Assembly: GCA_019690055.1 (NCBI GenBank)
Contig: JADGGF010000251.1
Coordinates: 1-6,692, forward strand
From: Micromonosporaceae bacterium
GTDB lineage: Bacteria > Actinomycetota > Actinomycetes > Mycobacteriales > Micromonosporaceae
DNA length: 6,692 bases
Reading direction: 5' to 3'
Shown here in pieces: positions 1-6,679 of this stretch; within the stretch, counting starts at the first letter, position 1, and each line of letters opens with the position of its first letter. The position numbers and the translations under genes are program-made. The notes below the pieces were generated by a model. The model saw only the letters and a list, made by a program, of their open reading frames with translations, ran no database searches and was not told where the DNA came from.

Positions 1-706
1 GTGAAGATGAACGCCATCGACAGCGCGACGGCCAGCGACAGGTTCGACGAGACGAGCGTCGAGTCGGCCACCCGGTCGACGATGGTCAGCACGTACTGGT
101 AGATCGACAGGACCCGGGTGCCGTCGAGGATGTTCTGCAGCAGGTTTTCCCAGATCAACACGTAGGCGAGCCCGATGAGCACCGGTCGGCGGGTGAGCAG
201 GCTCAGCGCCGCGAACAGCGCGCAGTACGCCAGCGACCCGACGAAGGCCCCGACGGCCAAGCCGACCGCGAGGGATGCCGAGCCGGCGAGGAACCCGGTC
301 AGCGCGAGCGGAATGCCGGTGGTGATCGTGGTGACGCCGACCGCCACGACGAGCTTCGAGAGGATGATCTCCCGCCGGGGCAACGGCTTGGCCAGCACGT
401 GCGCGAGCGTGCCGTCGTCGATCTCGGTGCCGAGCACGCCCGTGCCGATGATGAGAGCCAGCACCGGGAGCACCACGGTGAGGCCGAGGGCGAGCACGAT
501 CTCTTCCACCCATTCCCGGGGATCGACACCGCCCCAGTCGGTGAGCACGGCCAGACCGACCACGACCACCGGCAACGGGAGCAGCAGGAGGAACCGCCGC
601 TGCCCGAACAGGGCCCGGGCGGTGATCCGGGCGATCGTCGGGTTGAACAGGGCGAGTCGCCCCCGGGTCCGGACGGTCGGGGGCGATGCAGGCTGCAGCG
701 TGGTCA

Positions 707-707
<1 letters not shown>
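1..707 (-). CDS. ABC-2 type transporter permease, partial (C-terminal end outside window)
   Basis: Membrane subunit of an ABC exporter; last visible gene of a four-gene operon. The ATG at 707 shares its A with the TGA of the upstream ATPase (TGATG), so translation is probably coupled. The 235 visible residues start with a basic cytosolic stretch of about 37 residues (FNPTIARITARALFGQRR), followed by hydrophobic segments near residues 38-56, 71-93, 116-139, 144-171 and 175-190, and another beginning near 224. The cytosolic segment TEIDDGTL...KPLPRREIILSK (about 94-118) matches the conserved loop of ABC-2 permeases that contacts the ATPase, and resembles SRDLRSG...RPLSRADYTVAK in the other permease of this operon. 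The two permeases therefore look like distant homologues, not copies. The reading frame is still open at base 1, so the C-terminus is missing because of the window edge and not because of a mutation. Substrate unknown. The family call is firm; the function is only generic. Confidence 0.9.
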
Positions 708-1689
<982 letters not shown>

Positions 1690-1693
<4 letters not shown>

Positions 1694-2613
1694 CGGGCCA
1701 CCTTCCGGTATCGCACGAGGGTCAGCAGCAGGCAGATCGCGGTGATGGCGAGCATCACGGCCAGGTAGAGCGGGCCGTACGGTCCGACCGTCGGTTCGTC
1801 CTGGTCGAACCACCAGCCCCCGATTCCATCGACGATCGTGAACGGGCTGACCAGGAACGACAGCTGGGACAGCGTCAGGGCGGCACCGGTCGGCTCGCCG
1901 TTGGCCCAGGCGAAGATCTGCAGCACGCCGAGGACCGGCGTGGTGAGGATGAACAGCCCGACGATGAGCGCGGCCGCCACGGCCCGCCGACCCGACAGCG
2001 ACGCGACCAGCAGGGCGATCGCCGAGAAGAGCAAGGCCATGAGCGCGGCGACCACGACGCCCTGGGTGAACAGGACGAACTCGTCCCCGACCGCCGACAT
2101 GCTGTCCTGGGAGAAGGCCGACCCGAGGAACAGCGTCAGCAGCGGAATGAACATCAGCACGAACACCGCGGTGGTCAGGGCGGCGAACTTCGCCACCGTA
2201 TAGTCCGCCCGGGACAGCGGCCGGGAGAAGTACAGCGGCAGCACCCCGCTGCGCAGGTCGCGCGAGACGAGCTCGGGCGCGGCGACCGCGCAGAACAGCA
2301 GCACCAGGATGCTGGTCAGGGACGGGAACTGCCAGTACGTGAAGGCGCGCTGGTCGACGCCCGGCGGAATCTGCGACTGGATCGTCACGAGGATCGCGGC
2401 GACCGAGACGAGCAGCCCGAGAATCCCCCAGGGGAAGATCTTCGCGGCGACGCTGCGGCCCAGGCCGTACGCCGTCCGCAGGCTGTGGGCGAACAGCGAC
2501 CGGGTGGCGTACGCGCGCCCCAACCGCGGCCCGGTGTAGCGCCGGTAGCCGATGTCGTGGATGACCCCGCCCGGCCCCGACTGGGGCTGGACCGTGGTGA
2601 CGGGACTAGACAT
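1690..2613 (-). CDS. ABC-2 type transporter permease (first permease of the operon)
   Basis: Integral membrane subunit of an ABC exporter, 307 residues. A cytosolic N-terminus of about 55 residues contains the segment IHDIGYRRYTGPRLGRAY (18-35), a pattern I associate with actinobacterial permeases of this type. Six hydrophobic segments follow near residues 58-78, 99-115, 143-166, 182-204, 208-232 and 282-301. The loop SRDLRSGVLPLYFSRPLSRA (117-136) is the ABC-2 family segment expected to contact the ATPase. Start choice: the ATG at 2613 is preceded by GGAGG with a 6-base spacer, while the in-frame GTG at 2619 would have no spacer, so ATG is preferred. The gene overlaps the upstream ATPase by 8 bases (ATGTCTAG) and the downstream ATPase by 4 bases (ATGA). 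It is most likely paired with the ATPase at 2606-3577, although a mixed complex with the other pair is possible. Cargo unknown. Confidence 0.92.
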
Positions 2614-3577
2614 GCGCACCCTCCCGAGTGCTGGTCGTCGCGGCCGGGCCGTTGGCGAAGAGCTCGGCGACGCGGTGGCGGCGCTGGTCGAGCGAGTGCA
2701 GGGGCAGGTCGAGTTCGGCGACCGCGCCGAGGATCTGGTCGTACGTCGACTCGGTGGCCAGCGGCACCTGCAGCGCGCGGCCGTCCCGGCTGACGGTCAG
2801 CCCGAGGCCCGCCAGCCGCGTCTCCAGCTGGTCGATGCCCTCGGCGACCTCGACCACGAGCACGTCGCGGGACGTGGTCATGTTCTCGATCCGGTCGGCC
2901 CGCAGGAGCCGGCCACCGTCGATGGCGATGAGCGAGTCGCAGATCCGCTCCACCTCCCCGAGCAGGTGCGAGCAGACCACCACCGAGATGCCGAAGTCGG
3001 TGCCGATGCGCTGGATCAGCGTGAGCATCGCGTCCCGACCCGCCGGGTCCAGCCCGTTGGTCGGCTCGTCGAGCAGCAGCAGGTCGGGGTCGTGCACCAG
3101 CGCCTGCGCGAGCTTGACGCGCTGCTTCATGCCGGTGGAGTACCCCCCGATCTGCCGGTACCGCTCCTCGTAGAGGCCGACGTGCCGCAGCGCCTCGGAG
3201 GCGCGCTCCCGGGCCGCGGTCTTGGGCAGGCCGCTCATGCGGGCCATGTGGGTCACGAACTCGGCGGCGGAGAGATCGGGCGGCAGGCAGTCGTTCTCGG
3301 GCATGTAACCGACCCGCGCCCGGACGTCCTCCCCCTGCAAGGCCGGGTCGAGGCCCAGCACGTTCACGCGGCCCGCGGTCGGCGGCAGCAGGCCCAGCAG
3401 GATTTTGATAAGCGTCGATTTGCCCGCGCCATTCGCGCCCACCAGGCCCACGGTGCCGGGCGAGACGGCGAGCGTCAGGTCCGCCAGCGCGGTCACCCCG
3501 TTGGGGTAGCGCTTGGTCAACGCCTGCGTGGCGATCAGCGGGGCGCCGGACGGTGCACGCGTCGGTGTCGAAGTCAC
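2606..3577 (-). CDS. ABC transporter ATP-binding protein (first gene of the ABC operon)
   Basis: Nucleotide-binding subunit of an ABC-2 type exporter, 323 residues from the GTG at 3577. Walker A is GANGAGKS (47-54), the signature YSTGMKQR is at 146-153, Walker B is LLLLDE (166-171, catalytic Glu171), the D-loop is NGLDP, and the switch His is in CSHLLGE (His204). The Q-loop carries Glu (YMPEND, 91-96). These motifs make it a complete, active-looking ATPase. Start: an in-frame ATG at 3631 would add 18 residues (WGTTGCPG...) that do not resemble an ABC N-terminus and would sit close to an inverted repeat. The GTG at 3577 gives a normal N-terminus and has a TACGGT box 6 bases upstream, so the mRNA may be leaderless; a weak GGTGGG could instead act as ribosome binding site. 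It heads the operon of two ATPases and two permeases. Confidence 0.93.
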   Translation of the reverse strand: MTSTPTRAPSGAPLIATQALTKRYPNGVTALADLTLAVSPGTVGLVGANGAGKSTLIKILLGLLPPTAGRVNVLGLDPALQGEDVRARVGYMPENDCLPPDLSAAEFVTHMARMSGLPKTAARERASEALRHVGLYEERYRQIGGYSTGMKQRVKLAQALVHDPDLLLLDEPTNGLDPAGRDAMLTLIQRIGTDFGISVVVCSHLLGEVERICDSLIAIDGGRLLRADRIENMTTSRDVLVVEVAEGIDQLETRLAGLGLTVSRDGRALQVPLATESTYDQILGAVAELDLPLHSLDQRRHRVAELFANGPAATTSTREGAHV

Positions 3578-3583
3578 CCGCCC

Positions 3584-3589
3584 ACCGTA
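3584..3589 (-). promoter_or_regulatory. Possible -10 box of the ABC operon (leaderless transcript)
   Basis: On the minus strand TACGGT fits the actinobacterial -10 pattern TAnnnT and ends 6 bases before the GTG start of the first ATPase gene, which is the spacing expected if transcription begins at the start codon itself. I could not find a convincing -35 box 16-18 bases upstream. TAnnnT is a loose pattern, so this is only a candidate. Confidence 0.3.
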
Positions 3590-3636
3590 GTGCCTACCGA
3601 CGACACCGGGGCATCCGGTTGTCCCCCACATGTACC

Positions 3637-3658
3637 CCTGAGTCGACCCTGACTCAGG
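3637..3658 (-). terminator. Perfect 8-bp inverted repeat: terminator of the clpS-DUF2017 unit or operator of the ABC operon
   Basis: The arms CCTGAGTC (3637-3644) and GACTCAGG (3651-3658) are perfectly complementary and flank a 6-base loop. The repeat starts 4 bases after the DUF2017 stop codon, which is where a terminator is expected, but no U-run follows on the minus strand. The arm next to the stop, read with the loop, also forms a nested 5-1-5 palindrome (CCTGA-G-TCAGG), and on the minus strand TCAGGG occurs twice, 11 bases apart. That would equally suit a protein-binding operator in front of the ABC operon, whose GTG lies about 60 bases downstream. The sequence does not decide between the two roles. 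Confidence 0.45.
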
Positions 3659-3662
3659 CGGG

Positions 3663-4454
3663 TCACAGTTCCGGCGAGTCCACCGACCGTACGGTCTCGC
3701 CGTCGATCAGCGCGCCCACCAGGGACTCCTGCAGGTAGGTCAGATACAGGTAGACGGTGAGCTGCATGACGCGCGGGGAACCGGGGTCGCGACCAACCGC
3801 CGCGTCGATCTCCGCCTCGATGTCGGTGTCATCGGTGACCCCGAGGCGGGTGCCCAGGGCCAGCCGGACGTCGGTGAGCGCCCGCAGCCACAGCTCGGCC
3901 CGCTCCGGCGTCAGCCGTACCTCGCCCCCGGCGTGCAGCAGGTCCGCCAGCACGCCCCGGGCCTGGTCGAGCTTGGCCGCGCGCAGGTCCGCCTCGGTCA
4001 GCCGCCGGAACTCAGCCTGCTGGACGGGATCGGTGGGATAGACGTCGGGGAACAGCCGATCCACCACGGGGTCGTCCGGGTCGGGCTCGCCGGTGAGCAG
4101 CGCCGCGAGCGAGGCCATGCTCTGGCGCAGGATCTGCACCTCCTGCGGGCTGAACCGGGCGACGCACTCCTGGTTGTGGGCCCGGAACAACGTCATCACC
4201 CGTTCAGGCGAGTCATCCTCGCCGTCGACATCGCCATCGTCCTCGACGTCGCGATCATCATCGTCACGATCGGTTACGTCCTGGCCATCATCGTCCCAGT
4301 CGTCACCGTCGCGGTCATCATCGTCCCGGTCGTCACCGTGTCGGTCGTCGAGGTCACGATCGTCAATGCTGTGATCGCCGATGTCCCGACCGTCGTGGTC
4401 CTGGCCGTCAACGTCGCGGCCGTCAACGTCGCGATCGCCGGAGTCATCTGTCAT
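3663..4454 (-). CDS. DUF2017 family protein (AosR-like) with acidic repeat extension
   Basis: Actinobacterial DUF2017 family, the family of mycobacterial Rv1332, described as the oxidative-stress regulator AosR, which sits directly after clpS as here. The protein is 263 residues. The DUF2017 core runs from about residue 86 to 259: FRAHNQECVARFSPQEVQILRQ opening, then LAALLTGEP, then FPDVYPTDPVQQAEFRRLT, then ELWLRALTDVRLALGTRLG, and a C-terminal hydrophobic helix (QLTVYLYLTYLQESLV, 231-246). Residues 3-81 form an added, probably disordered tract with 41 Asp in 81 residues, organised as D-R-D-x-D repeats. The ATG at 4454 overlaps the clpS stop by 4 bases (ATGA), which supports this start over an in-frame ATG at 4475. 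A core-only start at GTG 4199 or ATG 4196 is possible, but no good ribosome binding site precedes it. There is a single cysteine (Cys97). Family membership is confident; a regulator role is inferred from the mycobacterial relative, and I see no obvious helix-turn-helix. Confidence 0.85.
   Translation of the reverse strand: MTDDSGDRDVDGRDVDGQDHDGRDIGDHSIDDRDLDDRHGDDRDDDDRDGDDWDDDGQDVTDRDDDDRDVEDDGDVDGEDDSPERVMTLFRAHNQECVARFSPQEVQILRQSMASLAALLTGEPDPDDPVVDRLFPDVYPTDPVQQAEFRRLTEADLRAAKLDQARGVLADLLHAGGEVRLTPERAELWLRALTDVRLALGTRLGVTDDTDIEAEIDAAVGRDPGSPRVMQLTVYLYLTYLQESLVGALIDGETVRSVDSPEL
4245..4439 (-). repeat. 15-bp coding minisatellite, about 13 copies, encoding D-R-D-x-D pentamers
   Basis: Inside the DUF2017 gene, residues 6-70 repeat with an exact five-residue period. 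Arg or a replacement falls at residues 8, 13, 18 (Gln), 23, 28 (His), 33, 38, 43, 48, 53 (Trp), 58 (Gln), 63 and 68, with Asp/Gly around it. At DNA level the period is 15 bp. The cleanest copies are a 15-bp unit repeated perfectly at 4403-4417 and 4418-4432, and a 24-base block at 4286-4309 that recurs 30 bases later at 4316-4339 with one mismatch. The frame is kept throughout, so it is translated as part of the gene. This is not the A(D/N)LxX pentapeptide-repeat family. Confidence 0.9.
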
Positions 4455-4750
4455 TGCTGGTCGACGGTCGCCCACAGCCCGTACCCGTGCAGCCGGCTGG
4501 CGTCGTACTCCATCCGCTCACGGGCGCCCGAGGAGACGACCGCCTTGCCCTTGTAGTGCACGTCGAGCATCAGCTTCTCGGCCTTGTCCCGGCTGTAACC
4601 GAAGAGCTTCTGGAACACCCACGTCACGTAGGACATCAGGTTCACCGGATCGTTCCACACGATCGTGACCCAGACGCGGTCGACGTCGGACACCTCGGCG
4701 ACGTCGGTCGTCGGGGTGGGCAAGGTCTGAGTGTCGGCCACGTCACCCAT
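4451..4750 (-). CDS. clpS: ATP-dependent Clp protease adaptor protein ClpS
   Basis: Adaptor that recognises proteins with destabilising N-terminal residues and delivers them to the Clp ATPase (ClpC/ClpA) and ClpP for degradation in the cytoplasm. The 99-residue protein has a 25-residue flexible N-terminus followed by the ClpS core: VTIVWNDPVNLMSYV (28-42), FQKLFGYS, then EKLMLDVHYKGKAVV (58-72) and a GLWATV ending. The N-degron pocket residues are present: Asn33, Asp34, Met39 and His65, corresponding to Asn34, Asp35, Met40 and His66 of E. coli ClpS. Asn37 takes the place of E. coli Thr38. I chose the ATG at 4750, preceded by GGTGG with a 4-base spacer. An in-frame ATG at 4795 would give 114 residues, but its GGAG lies immediately against the start codon, and the added residues are low-complexity. 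The stop overlaps the DUF2017 start (ATGA), so the two proteins are co-translated. Confidence 0.95.
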   Translation of the reverse strand: MGDVADTQTLPTPTTDVAEVSDVDRVWVTIVWNDPVNLMSYVTWVFQKLFGYSRDKAEKLMLDVHYKGKAVVSSGARERMEYDASRLHGYGLWATVDQQ

Positions 4751-4834
4751 CGTGCCACCGACCCGCCCGGAGGGCACCCTCGGCGCGCGCGTCATCTCCG
4801 TGGGAACTGCCCAGGTACCGGCCCAGCGGACCTG

Positions 4835-4851
4835 CTGAGGGGGCTGCTCAG
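4835..4851 (-). terminator. Weak hairpin between the FHA gene and clpS
   Basis: CTGAG (4835-4839) pairs with CTCAG (4847-4851) around a 7-base loop, and a GGCC/GGCC pair flanks CGATC immediately after the FHA stop codon (4862-4874). Both stems are short, and no U-run follows. The 123-base gap between the FHA stop and the clpS start (4751-4873) otherwise holds no gene and no promoter I would defend; a TACCTG box at 4812-4817 lacks a matching -35. It is therefore open whether clpS is transcribed with the FHA gene or on its own. Confidence 0.22.
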
Positions 4852-4873
4852 TGGTTGCCTCGGCCCGATCGGC

Positions 4874-6490
4874 CTAGCCGCGCTGCTCGGGCGGGACGGG
4901 GTCGATGCGGAACGTCCGGCGCCCCATGGTCACCGTCGTGCCGGCCTTCACCACGATCGCGTGGTGCGGCTCGAGTCGGTGCAGCTGCGGATCGTCGGGG
5001 TACTGCACGTACGTCCCGTTCGACGAGCCGAGGTCGATGATCTGGATGTCCCAGCCGACCAGCGCCACCCGCAGGTGCCGGCGGGAGACGACTCCCTCAA
5101 CGTCGACTATCTTCAATGGCCGGGCGCCTCCCGAGACCACCTCCGGGTCGTGCTGCGGCTCCCGTCCGAGCACGTACCCGGTGTCGAGCAGGTACTGGGT
5201 GCCGTCGTCCAGCGTGATCATCCCGAGGGGCGGGCGCGGCCCTTCCCGCAGGGCCGGCGGCTGGGTCACCAGCCCGGAGCCACAGACGACACAGGCGGTC
5301 AGGCTCGGGTCGTTGAGGTGACCCTGCGGGCAGGCGAGGCCGAGCACGGTCGGCCGGGGCCCCAGGCCGGTCGGCGCGGTGGCGAGCGGCTCCCGTGTCG
5401 GCAGCGGCGGGGCCGAGACGCTCGCCGGCGGCGGCGTGACGTCGGTGGGAACGATCGACGCGTCGACGACCGACGGCCCCGCCCAGGACGGCACCGGTGC
5501 GGGGTCGCTGGGCTCCGATGTCGTCGGCGCGGGTATCCACCCGCTCGGCTCGGAGGGCACGACGGCCGGCTCGGAGAGCCCGAGCGCGGGAGTCTCGACC
5601 GCGGGCTCCGGGGCGGCCACCACGGGCTCCGGCACGACCACTGGCTCCGGCCCAACCACTGGCTCCGGCCCAACCACTGGCTCCGGCGCCGTACCGGCCG
5701 GCTCCGAAACGGACGGCTCCGGGACAACGGGCGCCGCCTCCGAGGCGGGTGGCTCGGCCACAACGGGCGTCAGGCCCGAGACAGGGGGCGTCAGGTCCGG
5801 GACAGGGGGCGTCAGGTCCGAGACAGAGGGCATCGGCTCCGCCACACCCGACGCCGGCCCCGCGGCGGAGGAGGGCTCCGCACTGACGGGCGCCGACAGG
5901 CCGGCCCGCACCGGCCCGTCCGTGGGCGGCGTCGACGCGTCCGCGTCGGGGGCGAGCACGGGGCCCGGCTGAGCGGGAACCGTGGCGAAGACCGAGGCCG
6001 CACCGCCCGGCGCCTCCTCGCCGGCGACGAACCCGGCCGCGCTCACCACACCACCGTCCAACCGGGCGAAGCGGCTGGGCTGGCCGGCTCCGGGGAGCTC
6101 CAGGCGCACCGAGGTGATCGGCCCGGGGATGAGCCGGTTGACCGAGGCGACCGCGTCGACCGCGGAGAGGCGGACCGCGCCGTCGCCGCCGACCACGCGG
6201 GCGGTCGCCGTGCCATAGACCAGCACGGCCAGCCGTCCGTCGGCGACCGGCCCGCACACGGCGCAGTCCGGGAACAGGCCGTCCATGTCCGCCGCGAGCA
6301 GGGCGGCCACGCGACGGACGAGGACCGTGCCGTCGCCCCCGGCGGCGGCCACCTCGGGCACGAGGTTGAGCAGCTGCTCCACTTCCTCCCGAGTGGCGTC
6401 GGTCCCTTCGGCGCACACGAGCATGAGGTCACCGGAACGGGCCACCAATCCGGGGCCGGGCAGCGGACGTACCACCGAGGTCACGGTCAT
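4874..6490 (-). CDS. FHA domain-containing protein with zinc ribbon and repeat-rich linker
   Basis: A 538-residue cytosolic protein, probably a phosphothreonine-reading scaffold downstream of Ser/Thr kinases. Residues 1-157 form a folded domain I do not recognise; it contains a CAVCG pair (Cys76, Cys79) followed by LAVLVYGTA. Residues 158-385 are a Pro/Val/Ser/Glu-rich, surely disordered linker with two in-frame tandem repeats. Residues 387-403 form a zinc-ribbon-like motif, CPQGHLN then CVVC (Cys387, Cys400, Cys403, with His391 as possible fourth ligand). The FHA domain spans about 433-530 and has the phosphopeptide-binding residues: Gly442-Arg443, SRRH (469-472) and DLGSSNGT (486-493). There is no signal peptide and no membrane segment. 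The ATG at 6490 is chosen over an in-frame start at 6580 because AAAGGA lies 8 bases before it and a promoter lies between the two. Kinase partner and target are unknown; no kinase or phosphatase gene is visible in the window. Confidence 0.93.
   Translation of the reverse strand: MTVTSVVRPLPGPGLVARSGDLMLVCAEGTDATREEVEQLLNLVPEVAAAGGDGTVLVRRVAALLAADMDGLFPDCAVCGPVADGRLAVLVYGTATARVVGGDGAVRLSAVDAVASVNRLIPGPITSVRLELPGAGQPSRFARLDGGVVSAAGFVAGEEAPGGAASVFATVPAQPGPVLAPDADASTPPTDGPVRAGLSAPVSAEPSSAAGPASGVAEPMPSVSDLTPPVPDLTPPVSGLTPVVAEPPASEAAPVVPEPSVSEPAGTAPEPVVGPEPVVGPEPVVVPEPVVAAPEPAVETPALGLSEPAVVPSEPSGWIPAPTTSEPSDPAPVPSWAGPSVVDASIVPTDVTPPPASVSAPPLPTREPLATAPTGLGPRPTVLGLACPQGHLNDPSLTACVVCGSGLVTQPPALREGPRPPLGMITLDDGTQYLLDTGYVLGREPQHDPEVVSGGARPLKIVDVEGVVSRRHLRVALVGWDIQIIDLGSSNGTYVQYPDDPQLHRLEPHHAIVVKAGTTVTMGRRTFRIDPVPPEQRG
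5624..5687 (-). repeat. 18-bp tandem repeat in the FHA linker
   Basis: Two identical 18-bp units (5642-5659 and 5660-5677) are flanked by a diverged copy (5624-5641) and a 10-base partial copy (5678-5687). In frame they encode VVGPEP, VVGPEP and VVVPEP (residues 272-289). The unit is a multiple of three, so copy-number change would alter linker length without a frameshift. Confidence 0.9.
5765..5827 (-). repeat. 21-bp tandem repeat in the FHA linker
   Basis: Three units of 21 bp (5765-5785, 5786-5806, 5807-5827) differ at only a few positions. They encode SVSDLTP, PVPDLTP and PVSGLTP (residues 222-242). It is unrelated in sequence to the neighbouring 18-bp repeat but also preserves the frame, and supplies regularly spaced threonines in an LTP context. 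Confidence 0.88.
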
Positions 6491-6498
6491 TCCACGTG

Positions 6499-6547
6499 TC
6501 CTTTCGCTCGATGCGTTTCCGTACTGCGCGACCACGGGCCTGGTCAA
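6499..6547 (-). promoter_or_regulatory. Promoter and ribosome binding site of the FHA gene
   Basis: On the minus strand TTGACC (6542-6547) matches five of six bases of the -35 consensus. TACGGA (6518-6523) follows after 18 bases as the -10 box. Transcription would begin near 6511, leaving a leader of about 20 bases that contains AAAGGA (6499-6504), 8 bases before the ATG at 6490. An inverted repeat, GACCA (6530-6534) and TGGTC (6541-6545), covers the -35 box and spacer and could be a repressor site, though 5-bp arms are short enough to arise by chance in such GC-rich DNA. Confidence 0.5.
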
Positions 6548-6638
6548 GGCCGGGCGGCCTCGCGTAGGTCGGCCAGGCATGCAGGGTACGCGCTCGTGTC
6601 CACCGGTGTGGGATCCGAAGCGCCCCTCGCCTGCTGTG

Positions 6639-6679
6639 TCGAGACTCTTCTCCGGGCGGTCGTACGCTCGACAACGATG
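6639..6679 (+). promoter_or_regulatory. Possible divergent promoter and leaderless start of a plus-strand gene
   Basis: TCGAGA (6639-6644) is a four-of-six match to the -35 consensus. After 18 bases TACGCT (6663-6668) fits the TAnnnT -10 pattern, and an ATG lies at 6677-6679, about where transcription would start. The frame reads MTLPT to the window edge. There is no Shine-Dalgarno site in front of it, which would fit a leaderless mRNA. Only five codons are visible, so no gene identity can be given and the start itself may be chance. Confidence 0.28.

Noticed and set aside
2552..3652. Long plus-strand open frame opposite the first ATPase
   Set aside because: Same reasoning: it is antisense to an intact ABC ATPase and has shadow-like composition.
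3637..3658. PHO-box reading of the 11-bp direct repeats
   Set aside because: The spacing fits, but the repeat TCAGGG does not match the GTTCACC-type core of the Streptomyces PHO box.
4245..4439. CRISPR array or pentapeptide-repeat protein
   Set aside because: The 15-bp units are contiguous with no spacers, and the D-R-D-x-D pattern lacks the central Leu/Phe of the pentapeptide-repeat beta-helix family.
3933..4556. Plus-strand open frame with a strongly hydrophobic, membrane-like repeat (Val/Ile-rich)
   Set aside because: It is the exact antisense of the Asp-rich repeat: GAC and GAT read backwards give GTC and ATC. It spans the ends of two real minus-strand genes and has no start signals.
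5379..5972. Plus-strand open frame rich in Gly-Ser-Thr repeats
   Set aside because: Mirror image of the Pro/Val/Glu-rich linker of the FHA gene. The opposite strand encodes intact zinc-ribbon and FHA motifs in a longer frame.
6491..6580. N-terminal extension of the FHA protein to an upstream start
   Set aside because: The added residues overlap the predicted promoter, and the ATG at 6490 has an ideal AAAGGA site.
6429..6674. Short minus-strand open frame upstream of the FHA gene
   Set aside because: Arg-rich product, overlaps the FHA promoter and the first codons of the FHA gene, and has no recognisable motif.
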